A stretch of 64,000 nucleotides of DNA, taken from Lichina pygmaea (lineage: Eukaryota; Ascomycota; Lichinomycetes; Lichinales; Lichinaceae). Below are positions 22,680-34,182 of this stretch, piece by piece. Location of the stretch: the NCBI GenBank assembly GCA_963422465.1, contig OY730170.1, positions 4,130,379-4,194,378 on the forward strand, given 5' to 3'. Every line of letters starts with the position of its first letter. The stretch's first letter is position 1. Position numbers and translations under genes: made by a program. Below the pieces are notes generated by a model that saw only the letters and a list, made by a program, of their open reading frames with translations, ran no database searches and had not been told where the DNA came from.

Positions 22680-24557
22680 TCAGAACCATCTCGACCATCC
22701 TTTTCGGCCTCGACCGCCTCCCTCTCCGCCAGAGCCGGTACCGGTACCGATACCATACTTCTTCTCCTCCTCCTCCCACTTGAGTCGTTCGACGCGACTG
22801 CGCGCGGCAAACGCCCTCGCAAACCGCCAGGCCTCGGTGTCGCCGAGGTTCCAGGCCTCGACCACCTCGCGCGCCAGAACCTGCGGCTTGACCGTGCTGC
22901 GTACCGCTCGGGTCGCCTGCTCCAGCAGCACCTTCTCCTGCTCGGGGTCCAGCTCCTCCTGCTCCAGTGATGAGGTCGGCTTCTTCTTTCCCCCGACGGT
23001 GGCGTCCGGGGGCGAGTACGGTTTCGAGCCCGGCACCGGAGGCGTCGCGTACCCCTTGTCCGTCGCGTTCTTGGGCATCGCGAAGCCAAAGTGCCAGTCC
23101 AGATCCGTCGGCGCGTCCTTCTCCGGCACGAGCCACAGCGAACGCGCTCTGCCCAGCTCGCCGGCCACGGCCTCCTTGAACGCGAGCAGTCGCGGCTCGT
23201 TGCCGACCGCCGTTCCGAGGAGCTCCTTCGTGGTCAAGAGGATCCATCGGTCCCGCTCCGTCTCGCGCCGGACGTAACTCACGTCCAGCTTCGTCCCGTG
23301 GGACTTCAACGTCGCGAGCGTATACGGATGCGGCACCGTGCCGATGGTGTAGAGGGTCGACTGGTTACGGTATACCGTCGCCGTCGAGATGGGCAACTGA
23401 TGCGATGAGACGCATTGCCTGCATTTGCGTCCGTTCGGAGGACACGACGCCGGCATCGGTGAGTCGGCGCACGCGGCGAGGTGGCGAGCGATCTGCAGCG
23501 CTGGCTGCATCATGGATGCGATGTGCTGGTTCGTTGGGTTGAGCACGGCGATGCCCTTGGAGAAGACGGTCTGAAAGGTGATTTGAAGGTGGGACGTGAT
23601 CAGCTGGCCGAGCGCGCGCAGTCCGTCGGCTTCCGACGCTTGGTATTTCTCGAAGACGGGTTTGTAGTGCTTCTCCAGGGTGACCATATCGTAGAGCGCA
23701 ACGCCCTCCTGGTGGACCGCGTCGTGACTGGCCACGTCGTCGAGGAGGGACGTCTTCCGGTTCGGGTCGATGCTCAGCAGCGCTGTGCCGAGACCTGCCG
23801 TCACAGCCTCTTTCCCGCCGCAGACGAGACCGTTACGGAGGTCGTCGTAGACAGTCAGGGCCTGATGGTCGCCCTTGCGCAGGTAGGAGAGCAAGGGGTT
23901 GTCAAAGGCGGCCATGGGCACCGCGAGCCAGCTTGCCAGCAACCCAGCCCCCATGTGCTCCCACGCGAGGAACCTCGCCACTTCCGATTCCAACTCCGGC
24001 GGAAGATTGTGATCGCGTAGACTCTCGTAGAGGGGGTTGTTCGTCGCCTCCTGTCGGCCGAGGACGACTGGCCTGAAGCCCTGTGCCCACCACGCTCGCC
24101 GCCATATCAGGAGCAGATCGGCCTCGGCGGCTCGAACCGCGTCGCTCTTCTTCGAGTCCTGCTCGTAGTACGTGTAGATGGGCGGGCGCTTGCGCCGCGG
24201 CGGAAGCAGCGCACGGTTTTCGTCGAGCGTGACCGACGACGAGAAGGGATGCAGCCATTTCCAGTCGCTGAGCCACTTGGCGTCGCCGCTGGTGCTGTTG
24301 GCCTGCACCGGCGGCTTATGCGCCGGCGGCCTGAAGAGGTTGGAGAGCTTGGGAAGCGTCGGGGTCGAGATGTGCTCGGGCAGGTGGTGGATCGACTCCC
24401 GGGCCTGGGCCAGCGACTCGGTCGAAGCGGAAAGCAGGCTGAAGACGGTGAACGTCACAAAGACGAAGACCACGCCAAAGACGACGAGGATGCGTCGCGG
24501 CGGCAGCTGCGTCGGCACAGATATGGTTTGACCGAGGATCGTATGTTGCACCGGCAT
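22680..24557 (-). CDS. Conserved fungal type II membrane protein of unknown function
   Basis: An intronless 625-residue frame. A short cytosolic tail (MPVQHTILGQ...) precedes a single signal-anchor (ILVVFGVVFVFVTFTVFSLL, about residues 28-47) and a long lumenal domain, the topology of Golgi glycosyltransferases. Lumenal landmarks are PPIYTYYEQ, WRRAWWAQGFRPVVLGR, NNPLYESL, FLAWEHMGAGLLASW and a cluster of four cysteines (SCPPNGRKCRQCVSS) near residue 380. I recognise this as a protein conserved among Pezizomycotina that resembles sugar-transfer enzymes in layout. No DxD motif can be assigned with confidence, so no reaction is claimed. The C-terminus is a Lys/Glu/Gly-rich, probably disordered tail. 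Confidence 0.8.
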   Translation of the reverse strand: MPVQHTILGQTISVPTQLPPRRILVVFGVVFVFVTFTVFSLLSASTESLAQARESIHHLPEHISTPTLPKLSNLFRPPAHKPPVQANSTSGDAKWLSDWKWLHPFSSSVTLDENRALLPPRRKRPPIYTYYEQDSKKSDAVRAAEADLLLIWRRAWWAQGFRPVVLGRQEATNNPLYESLRDHNLPPELESEVARFLAWEHMGAGLLASWLAVPMAAFDNPLLSYLRKGDHQALTVYDDLRNGLVCGGKEAVTAGLGTALLSIDPNRKTSLLDDVASHDAVHQEGVALYDMVTLEKHYKPVFEKYQASEADGLRALGQLITSHLQITFQTVFSKGIAVLNPTNQHIASMMQPALQIARHLAACADSPMPASCPPNGRKCRQCVSSHQLPISTATVYRNQSTLYTIGTVPHPYTLATLKSHGTKLDVSYVRRETERDRWILLTTKELLGTAVGNEPRLLAFKEAVAGELGRARSLWLVPEKDAPTDLDWHFGFAMPKNATDKGYATPPVPGSKPYSPPDATVGGKKKPTSSLEQEELDPEQEKVLLEQATRAVRSTVKPQVLAREVVEAWNLGDTEAWRFARAFAARSRVERLKWEEEEKKYGIGTGTGSGGEGGGRGRKGWSRWF

Positions 24558-25583
24558 CCTGGGCGGTTGTGGGCGCCGGAGCTACCTGGCCTATAGACTT
24601 CTTGCGATATTCTCTGGGGAAGTGTATTCGTACTACTGGTAGGGTCGCGTTACGCACACATCACTTTTGTTAAACACACACCCGCTAGTGTTGTTGGACG
24701 CACGCCCTATTATATCAACCCGTAGGGCTGAAGGTCCGGAGCAGGACCATATAAGTATCCGCAATACGGAGTACGTACGTAACATACATCCTGTACATAC
24801 TTTTACGCACAGTAAATACTCCTCTCTTGGTCGGGAGACGGCCACTGCTCAGTGGGCCAACAGGTACATAGTGCAGATATACGGTATAGTAGCACCAGCT
24901 TAAGGACTCGACATCTGGTTAATATTGCAAGCTGCGCTGTGATAACAGCCAGACCGCTTACTGATAAACCCATCTCGCAAATCTTGTGGTCGCGGAATAG
25001 GCTACAGTAGTTACTGCCACAGTACGGTAACTATTACATACATATGTACCGTACGTATGTAGCATACTGGCCAAACATTCAACGTGCTGGATACATGATG
25101 CTGGTTGCACTGCCTCTGCGTACTTGGGCACTCCTGATGCAGCCACGGGAGCCTGAAACTCGCAAATCGAGTGAGATGGTGCGAAGTTACGAGTACGAGG
25201 TACATACGTGCATACGTACGTACTACGTACGGGACTGTGCAACTACAAAGCATCGGCTACAGATATAAGCATGTCCTTGCGGATGCGATAAGTAACTTCC
25301 TTTTGCGATAATCCAAGCGTGGCAATACGAGCACATGCCATTGATCTCCCTTCCATTTGCACCTTTACGAGCGCAGAGGACAACAAGTGGAATATACCGC
25401 GTGAAGCCTCGATCTTGGTGACAGGCTCCAGCAGCTCCAGCTTGCGGATAGATAATGCCTTGCCACCCCTCCATCGACTACTCCGGACAACGCAATCCAT
25501 CCAGTTTCAGAAAGAAGAGGACCTCTCGTATTTGCGTTTTCACCTGTGTCATCTCAAGACTTGGCCAGCAGGAGTTGATCGTC
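24558..25583. other. Intergenic region with GTAC/TACG clusters
   Basis: No gene is supported. Clusters of TACGTAC and TACATAC occur at about 24765-24800, 25010-25065 and 25190-25232. Confidence 0.5.
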
Positions 25584-26325
25584 ATGCAACTTCCAAGTGC
25601 TGTTCTCGGCATCTTGTCTGTGGTGGCTGTTATTGCTGCACCACGGCTGAAGGATACATCCCCCGTCAGCACTCTTGAACGAAGCCCTCGTCTTAGCAAT
25701 CAGCAGCAGCGATGGCCGGTGAGTTCAAACCGGCAATGCAATCCATCAGCTGTGTGGGAGTCTCAACATTTTCATTCATGCATCATGCCACAATCAACAG
25801 CCCTTCCCCTCTTCCCAAAAAACAAGGGATAAACCTGATATCAGGAACTCCCCGGTTCTGATCTTAACACAGAACTCAAGGTTCACCAGTCCTTTCAAGC
25901 AGTACGATATCGCCAGCAGCAGCAACACCGCTCCAGGCTATTTCCAGAAGGGCCAGAAGAAAACCCCAAAGCCAGCTAGGGGTTATGCTCGCCAGTGGTA
26001 CTGTGGGACAAGTGACGCAAACTGTGAACCTTGTCTAAGCAAACCCCAAACAGTTGACCATGTACGTCAGACACAGGCGTCCCACCACTCTCTTGTCAGA
26101 TACATCAGCACGCGAAAGAAGTATCCGTGGAATTTTCTTTTACTGACCAGGCTGTCGCCAATGCAGCTACTCGGGTGCCTCAAAGGTGCGCCTTGCAGCA
26201 TGAAACCAGGCAAATGTAAATGCTTAGAGTGGAACTTCATACTGGGGTGCACAAAGTGGGATGGTAGACCCATGTATTATTGGCGGATTGAGACGATCGA
26301 ACCTGATCCCGTGACTCCCACGTGA
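25584..26325 (+). CDS. Candidate small secreted cysteine-rich protein
   Basis: Exon 1 (25584-25718) encodes 45 residues that begin with a classic signal peptide (MQLPSAVLGILSVVAVIAAP) and ends at a GTGAGT donor in phase 0. Splicing to 25873 (acceptor AACACAG) enters a long frame running to a TGA at 26323-26325. That frame carries eight cysteines: WYCGTSDANCEPC, then LGCLKGAPCSMKPGKCKC, then ILGCTKW. A second intron, 26062-26166 (GTACGT..ATGCAG), is optional, since both forms stay open and it removes no Cys. Another acceptor at about 25843 opens a different, shorter frame without cysteines. An even Cys number and a signal peptide fit a disulphide-bonded secreted protein of effector or antimicrobial type. 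The family is not recognised and the gene model is unproven. Confidence 0.4.
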
Positions 26326-26340
26326 CACCTGTCTCACGTG
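26319..26340. promoter_or_regulatory. Paired CACGTG E-boxes
   Basis: CACGTG at 26319-26324 and again at 26335-26340, the second followed by ACC as at 4143. They overlap and follow the stop of the secreted candidate. Their role is uncertain. Confidence 0.3.
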
Positions 26341-28679
26341 ACCTGAAGGTCTCGCTAGCTAGACTGTAGCCAGATCATCATGATTCTACAACTCATTCAG
26401 ACACTTCCGCTGTGCCCCTCGTAGGCCTTCTGCTACACGGATGTTTGATTCTAGGCAGTCTGGTGATTAAGTTCTAGATAGACCGTACTCGAGGTGACGG
26501 GAACAGCCCTGGCCATAGCTCTGTACAGTACGGTACCGTACCGTACCGTACTCTGAACCAGATGTTCCGAACAGAAGGGCAGAGGTGATCGCCATGCACT
26601 GCGCGACAGAAGACAAGAGTGGCCGAGTCAGCCGTCCCATACCTGCGCGATTGCACTCCTGATCATAATCATTCGTACATAATTGACTGTGGAGTTCCGT
26701 GCCTTGCAACACATCTCAACTTTCAACGTCCCACATCTGACCGTGAAACTGGTGACACTTGTCGTACCCAACTGCTGGTATCTACGTACACGTCCACGAT
26801 TGCCTGTCACGGGCACGGCCTTTGGCCGAGATCCAAGACCACTAATGACAACACCCTTCTTGCTGATGCACGAAAACCCACTGACGATGAAAGAGCCCAT
26901 CATGTCGCCGCATGCTGGCCATCCTAGCGACCACCTATCGGCCAGAGAATCTACCTTGCACATTTAGATCCCGACCTCCTGACAACTTCGACATTGGGAT
27001 CGAATCTCGTCAATCTTTCTGGCCCTCGTTCTCTTACTTGCGCGTCCTACGTCAGAAGGGCTCGAATCAGCGTATGTTCACTCTGGACCCGTTCAATCAT
27101 AGCCATCTGCTGGATGGAAGTGAGTTTCCTGACGATGCCGCATTCGACGTCTGTTTGTTTCTTGTGGTTATCGCAAGCATGCGTATCTGGCCTGCTTGGT
27201 TGTCACCGCCTGTGAGATTCAGATGATCATTGGCATTGGTTGATGCTGATCAATCTGCCACTCCAAAGAAAGAAAGCAAGACTCGGAGGTCCAGCGCAAC
27301 AGAGGTCTACATACCGCCAACGGTGGAGGTTGTTCTTCGCTTTATGCAATGAGAGTTTGCATGCCTGCATGTTTACCTCTGGACGTATGTTAACTCAGAC
27401 TGGCCACAATGTAGGACGACGTGGCTGAGTCCTTAAAAGAGCTCGGGTGAAGGCCAGGTGATTCGAGCGCTATGGTTGCAGACTCTTGGGACCCTTGATC
27501 TGCCTCGTCCTCCTTGGTGGGACAGCACCCCTTGACCGTAGCTATGGAATGCCAATCGGTATGGAAAATGACTCGTCCGAGCTCCAATGCCTCGACGGCA
27601 ACCAACTGGCCAAGTGGATCTCACAATCTAAGGGGTTCTCTTTCGGCCCACATTTGATCCCGGTATAAGTTTCCAGTCTTCTCTCAGACCGTCACGGTCA
27701 TCGGTGAGCGTGAACCGATGATGGGACGAATTTTGGTTTGCGAGGCTGTCCGGTTGCCGAACCCAAGGGGAGAAACGGCATTTCCAGGAGAACGACGCTG
27801 TCAAGACCGCCGGAAGGGCTGCTTGCCGCAATCAATCCCGACTTTGATCACCTCCAGGGCCAACCCCTGCAAGACTCTTCCAACTACCTGGACGCAGACT
27901 CTTCTCCCATCATCCCCACATGAATATCCGTTCAGAACAGCACGCCAGTCTTCTCAACAGGTGACATCGTCATGTAATCCCCCATAAGTGTCCTTGAGCT
28001 TCTTGCGAGACAGCGTTCTCTGTACCTGTTTACTTGTGCAGTGCGTGTTGTACACATGGTGCTATTGCTGTTCACATCTGTATAGTGCTATCAAGCCACA
28101 AACTCTCCTGATGTGAACCGCCTCTTTTCCTTCCCACGAACGAAGCTGTTTAAATGCCCCCGCCAGGAAGAAGTTCCCAGGTCTATCCAGCGAGGAGAGC
28201 AAAAGAAACCAACCTGTGCGTATACCCTGTAGTGGTAGAGCCACGCGTTCAGTTATCTCAGCTGTGTTTGCTTCGGGGAAATATCAGTTGATAGCTCTTA
28301 TAATCTTCGTTGTTGGGCAGTCGTCATGTGGCGGAGATGGCGGTGGTCGTGGTCAGGGTTGTGGTTGTGGGCGTGGAAGAGGACTGCGTCACTCTATATA
28401 TCCGGTTATCACAGCTTTTGTCTCAGGGGAGCGTGGCCCAGCCAATCGGTACTTCGGAGATACTAGTAGTGTTCCCCTTGGACACCCAGAGTCTTATGTT
28501 CTTGGCATTCATCAATTTTTCCTGAAAGGGAAGGAAGACCGAACTGAATCGCCAATTATGGCCCTCTGGGTGTGTGAGTTATCGTGTAGATTCGAACCTC
28601 ATTCGCTCTTCCCTCAATTCTGTCGATTTCGTCCTTCTCTTATAAAATTGCTCTATATATCTCTTCGTACCTGTAGCGG
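26326..28679. other. Long intergenic region, no supported gene
   Basis: More than 2 kb lies between the secreted candidate and the riboside kinase. Only short frames without signal or domain are present. A pure (GTACC)n-like run lies at 26523-26551. The region has ordinary complexity otherwise and may hold decayed coding sequence that I cannot identify. Confidence 0.45.
26523..26551. repeat. GTACC/GGTAC pentamer run
   Basis: Consecutive GTACC units form a self-complementary block, the most regular of the GTAC clusters in the window. Confidence 0.8.
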
Positions 28680-28746
28680 TCATGACCCATTCAACTCCTC
28701 TAGTATGACTGACACCGCCCAGCCGAGTATCTTGGCCAAGGATCCA

Positions 28747-28777
<31 letters not shown>

Positions 28778-30341
28778 CTTCTTCGTTTTGCGCGTTCCTC
28801 CACTCTCCCAACTTCTCAGCGGCATTTCGGTCCTTGTCCCCGTCACTGCTGGAATCGTGGCCGCGTGGACTAGCAGATGTCTCATCGACGTTATTTCCTT
28901 CACCTCCTCCAGCAGGACTGCTATCATGGAACCCTTCCATCACATGGATTGCCTCTTGTTCGACCACGTCGCGATCGACGTTGCCTTCCACGTTCCCGTC
29001 CTCGAATAAGAAGGCATGGTCGCGGATGTAGTTGGGCCAAACCACTTCGTCAAAGTAGCCGGGTGGGTCAACCCAGTAGCCCGTGCTGACCGCGGTGTTC
29101 CCGTTGCTCATCGCTGTTCCATCACCAGAAGTTTCTTTCCTTGCATCAGGCTCTTCATCGCCTTGCATATCCGCATGTCGAACGTCTTCACCGGCAGCGA
29201 CGCCCAGCCTGGTAATATACCCGCCTCGCTTCTCTCTCCTTGTTTTCGCAGTCGTATAGTCTGTCCTCAAGAACAGCTTCACGTCAACCTCCGCTGCAAC
29301 AGCAGCGACAGATTCTGCATAGAGCAAAAAACCGTCCAGGATAGCCAGGCGAGTGTGTGAGAGTGGTACGTTTGACTCCAGGATTCGATGATGTAGCGAT
29401 TCCTTCACCGATGAAGGGACGTCCAACATCGATGTCTTCTGCTGGTCTTCGATCGAGTGGAGCTCAGAAGGGACTACGCCGTCATGCGAGCGTATATATT
29501 GCAGCGTGTCGACAAGCGAGGGAATGTTCAAGGAGGAGGCGCTGTCCCAGTCTCGTTGGCCGGATGACGTGAGAGGTAGGCTATCCCAGGTTAATCGTCA
29601 GAACAGACACTTGAAGTATGTTGTTTTCGGTGAAATCCAACAAAAAAAGGAAGAGAAGAAATCATATTCTCCATTGGCGAAAAGATGGAGAACAGAAGAG
29701 TCTTGACAATAACTCCTTTGACGATGGACAAAGGCTGAGTTCTGCTCGGGACAGTTTGGCTGAGAGCAACTAGCGGAGCTCCATACACGTCATATCTAGC
29801 TTGGTATTGGGAGGATTCATCGACGACAACACTTGTATCCTCGTCGATTCAAAAGGGAGGACGAGAGGGTATAGAAGAAAGAGAAAAGTCTTCATATAAT
29901 GAAGACCCTTTCGTATAGCGACAGCTACCACAGCATTCGTCTTGCATCACCAGAGCTTTGATGAAGGACCATGATGAGAAGAGAATCCTTCACCCCGACG
30001 AGGATGCGACAGCTTACTTGTCGTATCAAAAACACCATAGATCGCATCGGGACAGCTCCCATTATCCCCAATGAATGGCCCGCCACCGAGGACATCCCCA
30101 CAATCCATTCAAAAAAAAATAAAAACAGACTGTGTATCTCCCACCTTTCCTCATCCAGATAGAAATCATCCTCGTGCACGAGCACCGTCGGGACGCCAGC
30201 CCACTCGAACAGGTCCCGCAAGGCTCGGCTCAAGGTCGTTTTGCCCGACGACGACGGCCCGCTGACGCCTAATACAACCATCTTGGTCTTGTCCGTTGGA
30301 TTCGTGTTTGGATTGGCCATCGATGTTGTTGTTTCTGTCAT
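28680..30341 (-). CDS. NRK1: Nicotinamide riboside kinase with acidic insertion
   Basis: Phosphorylates nicotinamide riboside to NMN in the NAD salvage pathway; cytosolic. Exons 30341-30145 and 29580-28680 give 365 residues. The P-loop is GVSGPSSSGKTTLSRAL, followed by TVLVHEDDFYLDEE; the join to LPLTSSGQRDWDSAS gives the expected substrate-site order. RLAILDGFLLY, LFLRTDYTTAKTRR (lid) and WVDPPGYFDEVVWPNY are all typical. Family members are about 200-250 residues. The excess here is a Gly/Ser/Asp-rich tail insertion with a run of about 13 Glu coded by a GAA microsatellite. The 564-nt intron is unusually long. A Pnu/bifunctional kinase fold is not indicated. Confidence 0.87.
28749..28788. repeat. 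TTC/GAA microsatellite coding poly-Glu
   Basis: About thirteen TTC triplets (GAA on the coding strand) inside the nicotinamide riboside kinase. Length change would alter the acidic run without a frameshift. Confidence 0.9.
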
Positions 30342-30859
30342 GCGCTCGAAGAATGACGCACACCTCCGTGGCCTAGTACCTGTTGACCGGGGACTATACG
30401 GAGAGTTGCCCGAGGATTTGCAGGGGTGCCGAGATCAGCCTCCCCCTGAGCGACGGCTAAATTGTTGTCTGCAGGCACGTGACGGTCTGCAGAGTTTTCC
30501 TCTTCTTCTTTGTCGTCGCTCCTAGATTTTAGTTAGTAAGACGAGAGAGACGAATCTGCGCAGTTGACCGGTTGTCAGCTATCATCACCTCTCCACATAG
30601 TCGACCGCCTGTCGGCTTTCAGTACCTCGTGCATAGTAGTAGTCGCGATGGTAAGGGATGTCTGTTTAGTAACTTAACTGGTCATGTGATGTGCAGTCGC
30701 GGGGTAATTACGGCGCCTGCACGACGATTTCCAATCTGACCACTTGGCTAGTCAAGCTGTGGCAGGGTGTGTTGTTGCACTTCACCTACCATTTCATAGA
30801 AGAATCAGCAATGCACAGTGAAGAGGTAGACCTGTCTATGTAGCTGGAAGCCTTTGAAG
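30342..30859. other. Divergent promoter region between NRK1 and the STAND gene
   Basis: About 500 bp between the starts of NRK1 (-) and the STAND gene (+). No further gene is seen. It is probably a shared bidirectional promoter region. Confidence 0.45.
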
Positions 30860-33800
30860 ATGTCACTCTTTTCGCGACTGCGAGAGAAGAGTCGTGGACG
30901 CTCACCCAGGTCACCCAGCAGGGCTGTTAGCCCGGCACTTGACGTGAGTGCAAACACCGGAGAAGGGCTACGCTGTCTTGTTTTGATATACCATGACCTC
31001 ACTGATTGTTGACCCTAATTTCGTAGGTTATCGACGAGAAGTATGGCCTGTTCGTGCTCACCAAGGAGGAAGGGGATTACACTGTCGAGTTAAGGGAGTC
31101 CCAAAAAACTGTTGTTAACCAAGTGCTAACGGCTGTAGTATTGTCGCTGTTCACGGACTTGGTGGACACTGGAAGAAGACATGGACCGATGACAACAAAG
31201 CCTTTTGGCTTCAGGATTTCCTGCCACAGCAGCTTCCCCAGGCAAGGATCATGTCATACGGCTACAACTCCGCGACTGCCTTCAGCAAAGCTGCTACGGA
31301 CGTAAACGATGAGGCAGCTATGCTTCTTGATCGGCTTGATGGAGAACGTGAGGATCAGGATCAGCTGAACAGACCCATCATCTTCATCTCACACAGCCTT
31401 GGAGGCATCGTAGTGAAGAAAGTAGGTATCCTGTCGCGCGGGGTAGTAGTACATACTAACTAGTTAAGGCCTTGATACTCGCGAATGAGCGATCAAAGCA
31501 GTATGCGAACATACTCACCAGTACACGAGGGCTGGTCTTCTTTGGAGTGCCTCATCGCGGTTCTGACATTGCGAGCGTGGGCGAATTTGCTGCAAAGCTT
31601 CTCGAGGTGGCACAAATCAGATTCGGTACAAACACTGGTTTTGTCGAGGCGCTCAAAAATAACTCCGATACCTTGGCCCTTATCTCGCAGCAGTTCATAG
31701 AGCGTGCTGCTGATATCCCAATCCGAACGTTTTATGAAACTGATAAGCTTGGGAGTCAGCTGGTGCGTAGATACTCTTTTCCACACGCGTATTAACATAC
31801 ACTTTACTGACGTACTAAAGGTCGTGGACAAAGATTCTGCGTGTCTGAATCTCTCAAACGAGATAGCAGTTGCTGTTGCTGGTGCAAACCACAGATGTAT
31901 TTGCAAGTTCAGCCACGCCAACAGACAGAAGTACTTGCAGGTGTGGAAGGCCATCAAGAAGCTTGTTGATTCAGCACTCACGGATCCAAATGCTTGTATA
32001 TATCCCTAAAATTATTTTCTATGCTCTCGGATCGATGCTTATGTTCGTCTTAGTATCTCCAACTGTCCCCAGTCGGATGCCTTCATCACAAACCCCATGC
32101 TTCTCAGTGTCCTTTGAAAGGGACCGAAAATTCGTCGGCCGGGAAGACATCATTGCTAAGATTGGCGAGAAGTTCGAAGTCAATAGGCATGTTGCATTGG
32201 CTGGCATCGGTGGAGTAGGGTAGGTCTATATAAGGATCAATGCGCGGATTTGGACTGACACAACAGCCAGGAAATCCCAGATTGCTATCGAGTACTGCTA
32301 TCGATTCCGAGATGAGCACCCCGAAAGTCACGTCTTCTGGATACATGCCAGCTCTGTCTCCAGGATATCTCAAGCATACAAGGATATTGCAAGAGAGCTC
32401 GGTTTGCCCGGTTGGGACGACCCGAAGGTTGACATGTTCCGACTAGTCTCACAGTCTCTGAGCAGGGATGCATATGGGTCTTGGCTGGTATTGTTGGACA
32501 ATGCCGATGATGGGGACACTTTCTTTAGCATGAAGGCCAGTTCGTCAGTGGTCGATAGCGAGGAAGCACCACCGCTAGTCGATTACCTTCCTCGCAGCCT
32601 GAAGGGGTACATCATAATCACAACAAGAGATAAGCGGGTCGGGGAAAGTTTGACGGGCGGAGAGGAAGCCATCATCGTCAACCCCATGGCTGAGCTGGAA
32701 GCCGAACAGCTTCTGCAGTCAAAGGTGGCCCGAGCGCGCAGACCCGACCAGACCAAGCTTAGAGAGCTTCTTGAGGTCTTAGACTATCTACCCCTCGCAA
32801 TCACTCAAGCGGCGGCGTACATAGTCGAAAACAGCATCACTGTCGAAGATTATCTCGAGATTCTGTTGGAAGAAGATTCTGGCCTACAAGATCTGTTGGA
32901 CCAAGACTTGCCAGACCTCAGGAGGGATTCGAGAGGCCAGAATTCAGTCATTCGGACGTGGAAAGTGTCATTCAATCAGATAAAGGACAAAAAGCCACGT
33001 GCGGCTGAGATCCTATCCCTCATGGCCGTCTTGGATCGACAAGGGATTCCGAAATTCCTTCTCCGCAGAGGAAGTGAGGCTGCTGAGCTCACAACCGCCC
33101 TTGGAACACTGCAGGCCTTCTCTCTCATCAGAGCGGAGGTAGGAGGAAAGAGCTTTGAGGTCCATCGACTTGTGCAAATGGCGACTCAACAATGGCTGAA
33201 ACATGAAGGTAGCCTGGCTATCTGGCAAGAAAAGTCCCTGAAGGCACTGTCAGCCGTGCTCCCTTCTGGAAACTATGGAACCTGGGACACATGCGAGCTG
33301 TTGTCTCCGCATGTAGAAGCTGTGGTTCGATACACCTTCGAATCCGACTCAAATCAGCTGCAGTGTGCGAAGCTTCTCGGAAATATATCTACCTACTATC
33401 AGAACCAGAGACAGTACAGTCTTGCCTATGAAAGATGCTGGAGTGCTCTTTCAATACAGAGAAGTTTACTGGGTTCTGAGGACCAAGATACACTGTCCAA
33501 CATGCACAATCTTGCAGTAATACTTGACTATCAGGGCAAGTACAAGACAGCTGAGGAGATATATCAGCAGACACTGGAGCTTCGCAAGAAAGTGCTGGGT
33601 CCTGAGCACCCAGCCACACTAACCAGCATGAACAATATTGCAGAAGTGCTTTATAAGCAGGGCAAGTACAAGATGGGTGAGGAGATACATCACCAGACAC
33701 TGGAGCTCTACAAGAAAGTGCTGGGTCCTGAGCACCCAGCCACACTAACCAGCATGAACAATATTGCAGGAGTGCTTTATAAGCAGGGCAAGTACAAGAT

Positions 33801-34182
33801 GGCTGAGGAGATACATCACCAGACACTGGAGCTCTACAAGAAAGTGCTGGGTCCTGAGCACCCAGACACACTAACCAGCATGGACAATGTTGCAGGAGTG
33901 CTTTATAAGCAGGGCAAGTGCAAGATGGCTGAGGAGATACATCACCAGACACTGGAGCTCCGCAAGAAAGTGCTGGGTCCTGAGCACCCAGCCACACTAA
34001 CCAGCATGAACAATATTGCAGGAGAGCTTTATAAGCAGGGCAAGTACAAGATGGCTGAGGAGATACATCACCAGACACTGGAGCTCCGCAAGAAAGTGCT
34101 GGGTCCTGAGCACCCAGACACTAACCAGCATGAACAATCTTGCAATAGTGCTTTGGGACCAGGGCAAGTACAATATAGCTAA
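30860..34182 (+). CDS. STAND/NLR-like protein: SesB-type hydrolase, NB-ARC, TPR repeats
   Basis: Fungal NOD-like receptor architecture, used in other species for heterokaryon incompatibility and non-self recognition. Exons 30860-30943, 31027-31088, 31139-31421, 31469-31762, 31821-31995, 32054-32219 and 32271-34182 sum to 991 residues in one frame, with GT..AG introns of 47-83 nt and CTAAC branch sites. The N-terminal alpha/beta-hydrolase has DIVAVHGLGGHWKKTW and the nucleophile elbow FISHSLGGIVVKK. The NB-ARC domain starts at FVGRED, with P-loop GIGGVGKSQIAIEY, Walker B WLVLLDNADD and IIITTRDK. The C-terminal 42-residue TPR units (YKQGKYKMAEEIHHQTLEL) are nearly identical. In the sixth unit a 2-bp loss changes frame and ends the protein at 34182, although more TPR units follow. 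This may be a real truncation, a slip polymorphism or an assembly error. Confidence 0.85.

Noticed and set aside
26628-27668. Several 60-110 codon frames in the 26.6-27.7 kb gap
   Set aside because: No signal peptide, domain, repeat or plausible splice chain; consistent with chance frames.
11666-30341. A NAD-metabolism gene cluster formed by BNA3 and NRK1
   Set aside because: The two genes are about 15 kb apart with unrelated genes between them, so proximity is probably chance.
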